Position numbers and translations under genes: made by a program
In this document: positions 8,745-18,873 of the stretch, piece by piece
How positions within the stretch are numbered: position 1 is the stretch's first letter
How the letters are laid out: each line of letters starts with the position of its first letter
Origin: Ohtaekwangia koreensis
Lineage (GTDB): Bacteria > Bacteroidota > Bacteroidia > Cytophagales > Cyclobacteriaceae
Length of the DNA: 64,000 nucleotides
NCBI RefSeq assembly: GCF_900167975.1
Contig: NZ_FUZU01000004.1
Span: 372,001 to 436,000, forward strand
Reading direction: 5' to 3'
The notes under the pieces: generated by a model
Database searches by the model: none
Told to the model about the DNA's origin: nothing
The model's input: the letters and a program-made list of their open reading frames with translations, nothing else

Positions 8745-9200
8745 TCCCATTCGCATGGCGATCATGTGCCTGATGAACCCGATTTTCTCGTAAGCACGTA
8801 TAGCGGACTCATTGCCATAGTAAACTTCCAGGCTCATTTCAGTTATATTCCTTGTAATCGCCCACTGCTTTAACGTCTCTATAATTTTACTATTAACACC
8901 TTTTCCCCTATAAAGAGGTTCGACATACATAAAACCCAGGTAAGCATGAAGCGCATGTTTTAAAAATGGTCTCGCGTTCTCAATTCTTGCATAGCCACAA
9001 CCAACAACAATATGGTTTATCTCTGCCACCACCAACTGAACATGCGATGCTTGAATCATTGCTTGAATATCGTAATAACGAACCGGATCATTTTTTATAG
9101 TACTGTCGAACGGGCGCTCTGCCTCAATAACACCTTGCTCGAACCGAAGCAATACATCCAGATCTTCAAGTGTGGCTTTCCGTATTGTTATTTCCTCCAT
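8730..9200 (-). CDS. GNAT-family N-acetyltransferase
   Basis: This 156-residue protein has the GNAT fold: ITIRKATLEDLDVLLRFEQ at the N-terminus, the acetyl-CoA-binding motif A FMYVEPLYRGKGVNSKII (R-x-x-G-x-G), and a C-terminal NESAIRAYEKIGF motif B. It transfers an acetyl group from acetyl-CoA to a small molecule or protein amine; the substrate cannot be deduced. It sits alone between the efflux operon and a small secreted protein, on the same strand as both. Enzyme family is firm. Confidence 0.9.
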   Translation of the reverse strand: MEEITIRKATLEDLDVLLRFEQGVIEAERPFDSTIKNDPVRYYDIQAMIQASHVQLVVAEINHIVVGCGYARIENARPFLKHALHAYLGFMYVEPLYRGKGVNSKIIETLKQWAITRNITEMSLEVYYGNESAIRAYEKIGFIRHMIAMRMGLSDH

Positions 9201-9339
9201 ATCTTCTCTACCTTTTAAGTGAGTATAAATATATCAAAGTGATTGCAAAATAATCAGGCCAGTCGTTGCTGTAATACTCAAGCTCCTGAAGCTGCAGGTA
9301 GATCAGGCAAAAATCTCCACTGAAATATACTCTTAAAAC

Positions 9340-9371
9340 AAAGCGCTTCACATGTACATGTGAAGCGCTTT
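9340..9371 (-). terminator. Long palindromic terminator (32-bp perfect dyad)
   Basis: AAAGCGCTTCACATGT and ACATGTGAAGCGCTTT are perfect complements without a spacer, so the loop forms inside the stem. On the minus strand it is followed by GTTTTAAG. It lies 30 bases after the stop of the small secreted protein gene and fits its terminator. Confidence 0.72.
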
Positions 9372-9400
9372 TGTCGTCATTGATAGATTAATGCTATAAA

Positions 9401-9820
9401 TCAATCATCGTAGCGAGGTTTGAGTTTTGTATATACCTTCTTTTCAAATCCTACGCAAGTAATTTCCATATCACCATTCTTAAGAATCTGAATGATGCCT
9501 TCTTCATAATTGGTTGCACAACTCCCCATCGTTACGACCAGGAAATTACACCGCCATAATTTTTTACTTATCTTAACAATGTCTTTATAAATTGGCAAGT
9601 GCGTTACTTCGCATGGGAACTTTTCATTTCCTTCTTTCACAATGAAGGAGTGTAGCTGTGTCTCATTCTCGCTCGAAACCTGGATCATCAGCTTATCACT
9701 TGTGCGAACCCAGACTCCGATAATTTCTGATTCTTCTTCTCCCCTATAATTGACAGTCGTAAAACCCGACAAAAAAATAACCATAACAAACAATGAAGCC
9801 GAAATGACAGAGCGTTTCAT
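9401..9820 (-). CDS. Small secreted protein of unknown function
   Basis: The preferred start is the ATG at 9820, which begins a clean signal peptide (MKRSVISASLFVMVIFLSGF), giving 139 residues; a longer reading frame starts at 9901 but adds residues with no export character. The mature part opens with IIGVWVRTSDKLMIQVSSE, a pattern seen in small beta-barrel (lipocalin-like or DUF2147-like) periplasmic proteins, and contains cysteines at FPCEV, WRCNF, GSCAT and ITCVG that could form disulfides. I do not recognise the family. It is a single gene with its own strong terminator. Confidence 0.55.
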   Translation of the reverse strand: MKRSVISASLFVMVIFLSGFTTVNYRGEEESEIIGVWVRTSDKLMIQVSSENETQLHSFIVKEGNEKFPCEVTHLPIYKDIVKISKKLWRCNFLVVTMGSCATNYEEGIIQILKNGDMEITCVGFEKKVYTKLKPRYDD

Positions 9821-10050
9821 AAGACAGCGATTAGGATTAAAATGAACTGACGAGGTCTTTTTGTCGTTAATTCCGGATGCTTTATAAAGGTAATCCATCA
9901 ACTATACCCTAAATAAAAGATCAGATTTCCCGGCTTTGATTCCATTCATACATTATAAATAAAACGACTATTATATGTATATAAAAAAGATATACGAATC
10001 CTCATAGACCAGTATATCTTCTTCAATCTTCCAGTACTGCTTCTTAGTGC

Positions 10051-11712
10051 TTACTTGCCGTCTCCCTTCTTCTTTTCATTCACCGGACCAATTGCATCCT
10101 TGGGTTTGATCGTTTCATAATCAACTACTCCTGTACGTACAGCCCACTGTTGGTAATCGAAAGAAAGCTCACGTACTACCTGCGGGTTTTGATCGGCAAG
10201 ATCTGTTGTCTCTCCGCGGTCTTTTTCAAGATCATATAACTCCCACTTGTTCTTTTCATAATCAGATACAAGCTTCCATTTACCTTTTCGCACCGCTCTG
10301 TTGCCGGCACGTTCCCAGAATATAGGTTCGCTTCTGTTTACTTCCGTTGTGACACCAGTCAACACGGGAAGTAAACTTTTGCCGACCAGGTTATGCGTTG
10401 TTGTACCCTGAAAACTGGATGGATATTTTGCCTGCGCTATATCATAAAAAGTTGGCGCAAGGTCTATTAAATGTCCGGTACCTTTTACAATGGTGTTGCC
10501 TTTAATCTTCTTGGGATACCATGCAATGAAAGGTGAAGATATACCACCTTCGTGCATATTGTTTTTATAAGACCGGAAAGGTGTATTTGAAACTTGTGCC
10601 CAGTTTTTATATACATAGTCAAAAGAGCCAGATGTACCAACCGGGCCTGAGTTATACCGCTTGCCTCTGGCTCCTAATGTATAAGTACCTCCTTCTGCTC
10701 CATTATCAGAGATGAAAATGATAAGCGTATTGTCATCCTTTTTCAGTGCCTTCAGGGTGCTTAATATTTTCCCTATACCTTGATCCATGCGATCAATCAT
10801 GGCCGCATATACTTCCATTCTGGATGCCCATAGTTTCTGTTCGTCATAGGTAAGATTCTCCCACGCAGGAATATCATCACGCTGCGCTATTTTTGAATCC
10901 GCAGGAACAATGCCTAATTGTATTTGACGGGCATGTCGCTGCTTTCGAAGCTCATCCCAACCCTGATCAAATTTACCTTTATACTTTGCTATATCTTCGG
11001 GTAAAGCATGCAACGGCCAGTGTGGGGCGGTATAGGCTAGATATAGGAAGAATGGCTTTCCGGATTTGTCCTGCTCATCCAAAAAATTTACTGCGTGATT
11101 GGTGATCTCATCCGTGAAGTAATAACTATCCGGTTTAGGTTTTAGCTTTTTGTTATTCTCCAGTAATACAACCGGATAATCTCTCCCACCCAATGGCATC
11201 GGGTAGTCATTAAAATAGTTTGCTCCTCCTCCCAGTACACCATAAAATTGATCGAAGCCACGCTGGTTCGGCCACGAGAGACTATCTTTCCCAACATGCC
11301 ACTTACCAGAGAGTAATGTACTATATCCGGCACCACGTAAAACTTCTCCAAACGTAAGCGACTGCTTGTTTAAAAATCCCTGGTACGCTGGCAAGCCCAG
11401 GTCTACGTCAAAATAACCTAAGCCCGCGCGGTGTGGATATTGTCCGGTGATCAATGAAGCTCGTGTAGGAGCACATATAGAGTTGTTATAAAATTCTTTG
11501 AAGCGAAGTCCTTCTGTTGCCAGCCGGTCGAGGTTCGGTGTATTGATTTCTCCTCCGTATGATCCTATATCCGAGTATCCCATATCATCGGCCATGATCA
11601 GGATAATGTTAGGTTTTTGTCCTTTTGATTTTTGTGCGTACGCATCCGGAAGCGTATAGGACGAAACTGCAAACAGTATTACACTTGCCATCCAGCTAAT
11701 TCTATTTTTCAT
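10051..11712 (-). CDS. Secreted arylsulfatase (type I, Cys-type)
   Basis: This 553-residue protein has a signal peptide ending near AYAQ and the sulfatase fold. IILIMADDMGYSDIG carries the metal-binding aspartates, CAPTRASLITGQ (Cys80) is the C-x-P-x-R motif in which the Cys is converted to formylglycine, and ISDNGAEGG supplies the other metal ligands. The C-terminal region (WELYDLEKDRGETTDLADQNPQVV) matches arylsulfatases. It would cleave sulfate esters in the periplasm or outside the cell. No maturation enzyme gene is in the window, and there is no neighbouring glycan locus, so the substrate is open. Confidence 0.93.
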   Translation of the reverse strand: MKNRISWMASVILFAVSSYTLPDAYAQKSKGQKPNIILIMADDMGYSDIGSYGGEINTPNLDRLATEGLRFKEFYNNSICAPTRASLITGQYPHRAGLGYFDVDLGLPAYQGFLNKQSLTFGEVLRGAGYSTLLSGKWHVGKDSLSWPNQRGFDQFYGVLGGGANYFNDYPMPLGGRDYPVVLLENNKKLKPKPDSYYFTDEITNHAVNFLDEQDKSGKPFFLYLAYTAPHWPLHALPEDIAKYKGKFDQGWDELRKQRHARQIQLGIVPADSKIAQRDDIPAWENLTYDEQKLWASRMEVYAAMIDRMDQGIGKILSTLKALKKDDNTLIIFISDNGAEGGTYTLGARGKRYNSGPVGTSGSFDYVYKNWAQVSNTPFRSYKNNMHEGGISSPFIAWYPKKIKGNTIVKGTGHLIDLAPTFYDIAQAKYPSSFQGTTTHNLVGKSLLPVLTGVTTEVNRSEPIFWERAGNRAVRKGKWKLVSDYEKNKWELYDLEKDRGETTDLADQNPQVVRELSFDYQQWAVRTGVVDYETIKPKDAIGPVNEKKKGDGK

Positions 11713-12294
11713 AGTTCTTTATAGTGCTTGATATATATTAAAAATTGATATCATCGCTATAGCATTGATTTCTCAACATGGCTATATTGGATCCTCAGTC
11801 CGTATCAATATATAGTACATACTGAACAGCTGATATAATCAGCGACAACAGAAATGATTGGTGCTATAGAATGCTCGTACAAAAGTCAATAGGAGACGAA
11901 CAAAGAATGCGATAGCCTCTTCCATCCTGTATTAATTTCAATATGCAATACGATACTATGCTTTATCAGATTGATGCAGGACAAGCACCTTGTCGGTGGA
12001 AACAGGTTGCCAGAAGTTCATCGAGCCTATTCTCTCCCTTCTTCTTAGTAAAATCAACTTGGTGGCAATTGATTGTGAAACAAACATAACGATATAATCT
12101 ATTAAATCAATAGACTTCATTTTTTATTTGATTCTCAAAAAATTCGCTGAGTATCATTATCAATGTATACTTCTCCATATAGAGACAAAGTCTGTTGTCT
12201 GGATATACTGTGACTCCCATCATCAAAAAATTAATTCCAGGAATTGTAAGTTTTTACTCCTTTCATGGTACTAATGGAGTAAATAACTTTAGCT
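11713..12294. other. 582-base intergenic region without a recognisable gene
   Basis: This stretch separates the divergent sulfatase and sigma-factor genes. I see no convincing reading frame, RNA gene or strong promoter match. There is a short hairpin GCTGAT-ATA-ATCAGC at 11829-11843 and an inverted repeat at 12254-12282 listed separately. It must hold the promoters of both flanking genes. Confidence 0.5.
12254..12282. promoter_or_regulatory. Inverted repeat and -7-like box at the ECF sigma gene promoter
   Basis: TTACTCC and GGAGTAA (7-bp arms, 15-base spacer) sit immediately before TAACTTTA (12284-12291), which differs by one base from the Bacteroidota -7 box TAnnTTTG. The start codon GTG follows 3 bases later, so transcription would begin at or inside the annotated start. 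The repeat could be an operator overlapping the promoter. Confidence 0.35.
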
Positions 12295-12816
12295 GTGCGG
12301 GAAGAGGAACAAAAACGTATTCTTGAAGAATGGCTTAACCGGTATAAAGCGCTAATTTTTAAAGTGGTGCGTGCTTATGCGGTTACAGCAATGGACCAGG
12401 ACGATCTTTTCCAGGAGGTCATTATCCAGGTCTGGAATTCCATTCCGGTATTCAGGAACGAGTCATCACCCTCCACGTGGTTATATAGGATATCGCTTAA
12501 TACTGCTATCAAATGGGCACGAAAAGAACGCAGACAGTATAAGCCTGAGTCGCTGGACGATGCGCTGCAAAATATCATCCATGCAAGTGATATACCAATA
12601 GACGAGCGACTTGTCTGGTTGTATGAAGAGATTCGTACACTAGATGAAATTGACAGGTCTGTTACACTCCTGATGCTTGATGGTTTCAGCTATAAAGAAA
12701 TCGCTGGTATGCTTGGTATATCGGAATCAAATGTAGGTGTAAAAATCAATCGTATTAAAAAACATCTAATCTCTCAATCACAAAAAAAACAATCTCCATG
12801 GAATTTGACGATATGA
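12295..12816 (+). CDS. ECF-type RNA polymerase sigma factor
   Basis: This 173-residue sigma-70 family protein has region 2 (AMDQDDLFQEVIIQVWNSI and STWLYRISLNTAIKWARKERR) and region 4 (LLMLDGFSYKEIAGMLGISESNVGVKINRIKKHL), with no region 3 or 1.1, as in ECF sigma factors. The start is a GTG; the first in-frame ATG would remove half of region 2. It overlaps the following membrane protein gene by 19 bases, an arrangement that implies translational coupling. In Bacteroidota such sigma factors are often encoded with a small membrane protein rather than a classical FecR anti-sigma factor. Confidence 0.92.
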   Translation: MREEEQKRILEEWLNRYKALIFKVVRAYAVTAMDQDDLFQEVIIQVWNSIPVFRNESSPSTWLYRISLNTAIKWARKERRQYKPESLDDALQNIIHASDIPIDERLVWLYEEIRTLDEIDRSVTLLMLDGFSYKEIAGMLGISESNVGVKINRIKKHLISQSQKKQSPWNLTI

Positions 12817-13385
12817 AAAAAATTTGGGATACTCAAAACAGCAGACTGCTATATACCATTGACGAAACGGCTCTGGGCAATCTTATTGCGCGTAAAAAGA
12901 AAAAGACCAACCACATCACGAATATAACGGAGTTACTACTGATCGTGGTGAACCTTGCTTCCGGAATTTTCATCGCCATTCTGAGCTCGTCCATGCAGAA
13001 AGGAAATATACTGATGTATTTAACATCGCTTTGGATGTTAGGTACTGCGGTATATATAGTAATCAGTCGGCTTAGAAGATTAAGACAGAGCCATCAGTTC
13101 GATCGCTCGATGCAGGGAGATCTTCAGTACACAATTTCAGTAGCCACTTACCAGGTTCGGCTCTCTTTACTGATGCGCTGGAATATGCTTCCCGTTGCTA
13201 TACTTACTGCGCTGGGTGTCTTAAACGGAGGTAAATCTATAGGGATCATCATCGGGACATTGCTGCTTTTTATTCTGGTATATTATGCAAGCCGCTGGGA
13301 ACATAACATCTATAAATATAGGAAGCTCGAACTTGAATCGCTGCAAAGAAAACTTCAAAGCGAAGATGTAGAGAATCTCACCTGA
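12798..13385 (+). CDS. Membrane protein encoded with the ECF sigma factor
   Basis: The 195-residue protein begins MEFDDMKKIWDTQNSRLLY, a soluble segment, and then has four predicted membrane helices: roughly residues 42-63 (ITELLLIVVNLASGIFIAIL), 72-90 (LMYLTSLWMLGTAVYIVIS), 130-147 and 149-167. I recognise it as a type often paired with ECF sigma factors in Bacteroidota, where an anti-sigma-like function is suspected but, as far as I know, not shown. The N-terminal soluble segment would face the cytoplasm, where it could meet the sigma factor. Function is inference from the overlap and pairing. Confidence 0.72.
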   Translation: MEFDDMKKIWDTQNSRLLYTIDETALGNLIARKKKKTNHITNITELLLIVVNLASGIFIAILSSSMQKGNILMYLTSLWMLGTAVYIVISRLRRLRQSHQFDRSMQGDLQYTISVATYQVRLSLLMRWNMLPVAILTALGVLNGGKSIGIIIGTLLLFILVYYASRWEHNIYKYRKLELESLQRKLQSEDVENLT

Positions 13386-13411
13386 ACTTATAACCCTTAA
13401 ACAAGAACCAA

Positions 13412-13520
13412 ATGAAAGTAACAGTATTGGCTATCCTGTTAATGTTAATGGTGTCGATGTTGGTTGGATGACGATGGTAGTACTAAAATCAGTATAGGCA
13501 AATTGCTACTTAAAAAATAA
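13412..13520 (+). pseudogene. Possible broken short lipoprotein gene
   Basis: From ATG 13412 the frame reads a hydrophobic signal-like peptide (MKVTVLAILLMLMVSMLVG) and then meets TGA at 13469, exactly where a lipobox Cys would be expected. One frame over, from 13467, the sequence reads DDDGSTKISIGKLLLKK and ends at TAA 13518-13520. A single-base indel would join the two into a lipoprotein-like peptide of about 36 residues. It lies 26 bases after the sigma/membrane protein pair and may be the third gene of that operon, inactivated or mis-sequenced; chance is possible at this length. Confidence 0.4.
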
Positions 13521-13660
13521 TATATTCAGATATGAAATGTTTTGTAGCACGACTCTGTTAATAGAGTAGAATAATTATTATAACTATATAATAGAAGATA
13601 AATAAAGACTGTGCGAGAAATATAGCACAAGGTTTTGTATAGGTGAGTTGTACAGACTAC

Positions 13661-13695
13661 AAAATAAAAAACCGCGTATCAACAGAAACGCGGTT
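13661..13695 (-). terminator. Terminator of the tRNA-Glu gene
   Basis: On the minus strand AACCGCGT and ACGCGGTT form an 8-bp stem around a 10-base loop and are followed by TTTTATTTTG. It lies about 11 bases beyond the 3' end of the tRNA. Confidence 0.8.
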
Positions 13696-13705
13696 ACTTT
13701 CGAAG

Positions 13706-14971
<1,266 letters not shown>

Positions 14972-14990
14972 TTTCAAACTATAGATCATC

Positions 14991-15025
14991 AAAACCCGTG
15001 GGGAGACCTTCGGGTTTTTTCTTTT
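14991..15025 (+). terminator. Terminator of gap
   Basis: AAACCCG and CGGGTTT (7-bp stem) flank TGGGGAGACCTT and are followed by TTTCTTTTAT, about 20 bases after the gap stop codon. Confidence 0.85.
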
Positions 15026-15157
15026 ATAGCCCATGGCACTGTTTTTATATCCCTATACGACAGAAAATCGGAAAATTGTAGAATAAATACGGCCTTCTCA
15101 GAAGAAAAACGATCCTGAATACGTTTCTATTCATTAAAGGAATATAAATGCCACGCC

Positions 15158-16348
15158 ATGGAGGATTATTACAAAATACTCGGCATCACTCCTTCTGATA
15201 ATTCAACAACGTTGCGTGCCGCCTATAAAAGGCTGGCCATGCAATACCACCCCGACCGTAATGCCGGAGACCGGGAAGCGGAAGAAATGTTCAAGCTCAT
15301 CAACGAGGCATACCATGTACTCTCTGATCCACTGAAAAAATCCCGTTACGATCTGCAAATGAATCCGAGTATAGTCGCAGATATAGTCGATACGGTTTTC
15401 GATCCTCAGCATGAAATCAATAAACGCAAATACTGGAAGTGGCAATACGCACAGCAGAAATACTATAGAATAGATAAGGAGTATTTCAGAATTCAGGGTC
15501 TTGCTTTCCTGGTCTTTATAGTCATTGCCGGATTCTGCTTCGCTGTTATTCACACTACGTATTATTTTGTAGAGCAGCAACGTTTGGCAAAGTGGCAGGC
15601 GAACAGTCAGGCATTAGAACAAGTAAATGCATTGTTCGGCACTGGTAAATTCAATGAAGCATTTTCGATGGTGCTTTCTCTTAAACAGGAAGATCCGCTG
15701 GAGCTCCGGTTTATCTATGCTCATGATAGTTTGATTGACGCCCTGCATACTATGGCCGATCAGGAATTCAAGAGCCTTCGGTTTGCAGATGCAGTTGCAC
15801 ATTATCTCGTATTGAAAAAACATGAAGACCCGGTGCGGTTTGAAACCCTGGAAAAACTTGCGCTGTGTCAATACTATCTTGGCAATTTCCAGGAGGCACT
15901 TACTGCCCTCAAGCATCTTCACAACCAGCAGCCCGATAATCTTCAGTTGCTTTATCGCATCGGCATGATCAATCTTGAAAAACTTGATCAGCCCGAAGAA
16001 GCGCTTCAATATTTCAATCTTGGAAAAAAACTATTCAAACAGAATCTCAGCGAAATTTATGGCGAGGCGTTTATGATTGTGATGGACCCGATGGATGCTC
16101 CGGATATTTACTATGAAATATTTGAAGCCCGGGCACGAACCAATCTACAATTGAAACATTATGAAGATGTTTTAAACGATTGTACATGGAGTATGTATTT
16201 ACGCCCCGAACGAGGTGAGCCATATATACTTCGCGCCATGGCTCACATTGAAGGACGAACACTCGAGAATGTATGCAGCGATCTGAAAAAGGCTAAACAG
16301 CTAGGCATACTTAACACCGAGGAACTCACGCGGAAGTATTGCCGCTGA
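15158..16348 (+). CDS. DnaJ-domain membrane protein with TPR repeats
   Basis: Residues 1-65 form a J domain (YYKILGITPSDNSTTLRAAY, then MQYHPDRNAGD with the HPD triad at 31-33, then LSDPLKKSRYDLQ). A single membrane helix follows at about 112-137 (LAFLVFIVIAGFCFAVIHTT). The remaining 250 residues are helical with TPR-like pairs, such as FADAVAHYLVLKKHEDPVRFETL, NFQEALTALKHLHNQQPD and YEDVLNDCTWSMYLRPERGEPYIL. The J domain should stimulate a DnaK-type chaperone in the cytoplasm; the TPR part on the other side of the membrane could bind a protein partner. No zinc-finger or C-terminal DnaJ domain is present, so it is not a DnaJ ortholog. The client is unknown. Confidence 0.85.
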   Translation: MEDYYKILGITPSDNSTTLRAAYKRLAMQYHPDRNAGDREAEEMFKLINEAYHVLSDPLKKSRYDLQMNPSIVADIVDTVFDPQHEINKRKYWKWQYAQQKYYRIDKEYFRIQGLAFLVFIVIAGFCFAVIHTTYYFVEQQRLAKWQANSQALEQVNALFGTGKFNEAFSMVLSLKQEDPLELRFIYAHDSLIDALHTMADQEFKSLRFADAVAHYLVLKKHEDPVRFETLEKLALCQYYLGNFQEALTALKHLHNQQPDNLQLLYRIGMINLEKLDQPEEALQYFNLGKKLFKQNLSEIYGEAFMIVMDPMDAPDIYYEIFEARARTNLQLKHYEDVLNDCTWSMYLRPERGEPYILRAMAHIEGRTLENVCSDLKKAKQLGILNTEELTRKYCR

Positions 16349-16407
16349 CGGGAAATCTGAAAATTGCCGGGGTAGTATTGACTCGGTATGATTCAATAAA
16401 TTATCCG

Positions 16408-16415
16408 TATTTTTG
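16408..16415 (+). promoter_or_regulatory. -7 box TATTTTTG upstream of the TerB-like gene
   Basis: An exact TAnnTTTG match lies 65 bases before the ATG at 16481, in a gap between two same-strand genes. No clear TTG is at the expected distance, so the promoter call rests on one element. Confidence 0.4.
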
Positions 16416-16480
16416 TAGATACGACTATACCTTTTACAGCGTTAATAAGACTTTGTGTTAGAACTTTAAAGACCCCGAAT

Positions 16481-16924
16481 ATGAACACTCAATTGAATCA
16501 AGAACACCTCCTCTCCGTTAAAAATAGTTATTTCAATATTCTCGCTTTGTTTTTGGGGCAATCAAAGATTGATAGCCGTTTTCTGCGGTGCCTGCTGAAA
16601 TGGGGATTTCAATTACGCCTGAGTCCGGAAGACCTGGCAAAAGCAAACGTTGACCTCACACATTTACAATTCACCAACCCAGCTGATAAAATTGAAAAAC
16701 TCGAAGCTATCTATCACCTGGTATATATGATTTACCTGGATGCTGTTGTGGAAGATGTTGAACTCGAAGTAGCAACGAGCTACGCAGAGCAACTCGGCTT
16801 CCAGGCATCTATTGTAAGCGACTTGTTTAAATCCATCGCCACGGAGGCTTATGATGAGGGAGTTGCTCGAAATGTACGGCAAGAAGTTATGGACTTCCTT
16901 AAACTTCACGAAGCAGAGATATAG
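16481..16924 (+). CDS. TerB-like helical cytoplasmic protein
   Basis: This 147-residue protein has no signal peptide or membrane segment. The central part, LEAIYHLVYMIYLDAVVEDVELEVATSYAEQLGF, resembles the TerB/tellurite-resistance helical domain, in which an acidic D-x-x-x-x-x-E pattern follows a hydrophobic helix. That fold is found in stress-response and membrane-associated proteins. The similarity is by eye only and other all-helical families are possible. It is encoded between the DnaJ-TPR gene and a histidine kinase, all on the plus strand, with gaps of more than 100 bases, so it is not obviously in one operon with either. Confidence 0.5.
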   Translation: MNTQLNQEHLLSVKNSYFNILALFLGQSKIDSRFLRCLLKWGFQLRLSPEDLAKANVDLTHLQFTNPADKIEKLEAIYHLVYMIYLDAVVEDVELEVATSYAEQLGFQASIVSDLFKSIATEAYDEGVARNVRQEVMDFLKLHEAEI

Positions 16925-17021
16925 TCTGTACGCAATACTTTTCGGTAGATCCAGAAGTATACCTGCACTAAAATTCATATTTCCTTAACATCCTTTTTGG
17001 CAGAACCAATCAAGGCACGGT

Positions 17022-17029
17022 TAGCTTTG
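17022..17029 (+). promoter_or_regulatory. -7 box TAGCTTTG upstream of the histidine kinase gene
   Basis: An exact TAnnTTTG match ends 14 bases before the ATG at 17044; a TTTTTGG with TTG at 16997-16999 lies 22 bases upstream, slightly further than usual. The leader would be very short. Confidence 0.5.
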
Positions 17030-17043
17030 TGCCCTGACTACGA

Positions 17044-18873
17044 ATGTTCTGGAACATCAATACCATCGGAAAGCGATTATTCCTTTCCTTCAGCATACTG
17101 GCGGTCAACGTCATTATCATCTCGGCACTCTCCTATCATTTCATCTCGAGAACCAAAAATATATATGAATTAACAAAGCGTATTGAAGACGAACGCATCC
17201 AGATTGAGCGCTTGCTAAAGCTCGATCTTGATTTTCTACGCTTTGAAATTATCAACCAGGAATTTTACAAGACGAATCAAAGTACCATCCTCGTCAAGCG
17301 CGATAGTTTATATACTATCATTTTGCATGAAGCAATTCTGCTGAACAACATCATGTTCGACTATAATCTGGGTGTTCGTAAGAACTTCGATACGATTAAT
17401 CAAACCCTCAAAGCCTATAACGCTACGTTCTTCAAAATCAAAGAGAAGATTACCTACCGGGGATTTAAAGACTACGGTATAGAAGGGCGTATGCGGAAAT
17501 TTGCACATGAGCTCGAAGAGCACTCCAACGAAGTAAGCATGATCGAAATCCTGACGCTTCGCAGGCACGAGAAAGATTACTTTCTCCGGAAAGAAAAGCC
17601 CTATAAAACAAAATTCAATACGCTCGCGGATTCTCTCATCCGAAAACTGAATTCCGAACATAGCTTCGTAGTACACTTGCTTCGATCGTATAAGGAGAAC
17701 TTCAATCAACTGGCAGAACTCGATGAAGACATCGGCCTTGTGCCAACGCAAGGGCTACTGGGCGACTTGAATAAACGTACCAACGATCTGTCAGCACAAC
17801 TTACTTCGTTGGTAGATCTTTCCGATGAACGCGCGGATGGAATTATCCGTCAGAGCCTCCTCACCTATATTGGTATTGGCGTGAGTGCTATCGTAATCTC
17901 ATTTATACTTACCTATGTTACAGCCCTTCGCCTTACACGACCGATCAAAAGATTAAGTAACTCTATCGGTAAGTTCATGGTAACGCAAGGTTTGAATGAA
18001 GAGGAGTTGAAAGATGCATCCGTCACGAACGAGATCCATAATCTCTCAAGTGCCTATATCAAGCTTACGCGAAAATTAAAAACACAGTTCGATGAGATTC
18101 AGCGTAAATCACAATTGCTTGAAAAACGAAATGCAGAATTGCAAAAGCTGAATGAAGAACTCGACCGGTTCATCTATAGCTCTGCTCACGACTTAAAATC
18201 ACCGCTTGCATCCATGGCCGGTCTTGTGCATCTGGCCAAACGGGAAATGAATGTACCTGAACACGATCATTACTTTCTGCGCATGCAAACCAGCATTGAA
18301 AAGATGGAAGGGTTTATCCGCGATATTACCGACTACGCGAAGAACAAACGGCAGCACATCAAGACTGAAAAAATAAATCTTCAGTCTATAGTGAGCGATA
18401 TATTTCAAAGCTTTCAATTTATTCCACAGGCGGATCTGATCATAAAGAATATCCAGATCGGCTCAGGTGAATTTTATACTGATAAAACACGTCTCGAAAT
18501 AATTTTAAAGAACCTGATCTCCAATGCTATTCGCTACGCGGATTTTGAAAAAGAGAAACCTTTCATTTCGATCGAGACTACGCAGGATAAAAATTTCGCG
18601 GTCATTAAAATAGAAGACAACGGTATTGGTATCGCTGATGAGCACATCTATAAGATCTTCGATATGTTTTATAGAGCCAGTGATTATGCGAAGGGCTCAG
18701 GGATCGGGTTGTTCCTGGTACGTGAATCTGTAAAGATGCTGCGGGGTACTATTGCTGTTGAATCGGAGTTATGCAAAGGAACTACGTTTATCTTAACTTT
18801 ACCATCTTTGAACAGTGTGAACGTAAATCAAATCCCCGAATCACAACCCATTAAATTTTTAACAGCATCATGA
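17044..18873 (+). CDS. Membrane-bound sensor histidine kinase (HAMP, HisKA, HATPase)
   Basis: This 609-residue protein has TM1 at about 12-33, a mainly helical extracytoplasmic sensor (about 35-270), TM2 at 272-296, a HAMP-like linker (TRPIKRLSNSIGKFM), a coiled coil, a HisKA domain with the phosphorylated histidine in SSAHDLKSPLASM (H382) and a HATPase domain with NLISNAIRYAD, EDNGIGIADEHI and KGSGIGLFLV. There is no receiver domain and no response regulator gene nearby, so it is an orphan kinase. It overlaps the next gene by 4 bases (ATGA), which links it to the SnoaL-like secreted protein. The helical sensor suggests small-ligand sensing; the ligand is unknown. Confidence 0.93.
   Translation: MFWNINTIGKRLFLSFSILAVNVIIISALSYHFISRTKNIYELTKRIEDERIQIERLLKLDLDFLRFEIINQEFYKTNQSTILVKRDSLYTIILHEAILLNNIMFDYNLGVRKNFDTINQTLKAYNATFFKIKEKITYRGFKDYGIEGRMRKFAHELEEHSNEVSMIEILTLRRHEKDYFLRKEKPYKTKFNTLADSLIRKLNSEHSFVVHLLRSYKENFNQLAELDEDIGLVPTQGLLGDLNKRTNDLSAQLTSLVDLSDERADGIIRQSLLTYIGIGVSAIVISFILTYVTALRLTRPIKRLSNSIGKFMVTQGLNEEELKDASVTNEIHNLSSAYIKLTRKLKTQFDEIQRKSQLLEKRNAELQKLNEELDRFIYSSAHDLKSPLASMAGLVHLAKREMNVPEHDHYFLRMQTSIEKMEGFIRDITDYAKNKRQHIKTEKINLQSIVSDIFQSFQFIPQADLIIKNIQIGSGEFYTDKTRLEIILKNLISNAIRYADFEKEKPFISIETTQDKNFAVIKIEDNGIGIADEHIYKIFDMFYRASDYAKGSGIGLFLVRESVKMLRGTIAVESELCKGTTFILTLPSLNSVNVNQIPESQPIKFLTAS

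Noticed and set aside
8472-8873. Plus-strand frame starting at the TetR operator region
   Set aside because: It runs antisense into the acetyltransferase gene and has no protein-like composition.
11965-12050. Short plus-strand frame of about 24 codons in the 582-base gap
   Set aside because: It is too short, lacks conservation clues and has no signal or membrane character.
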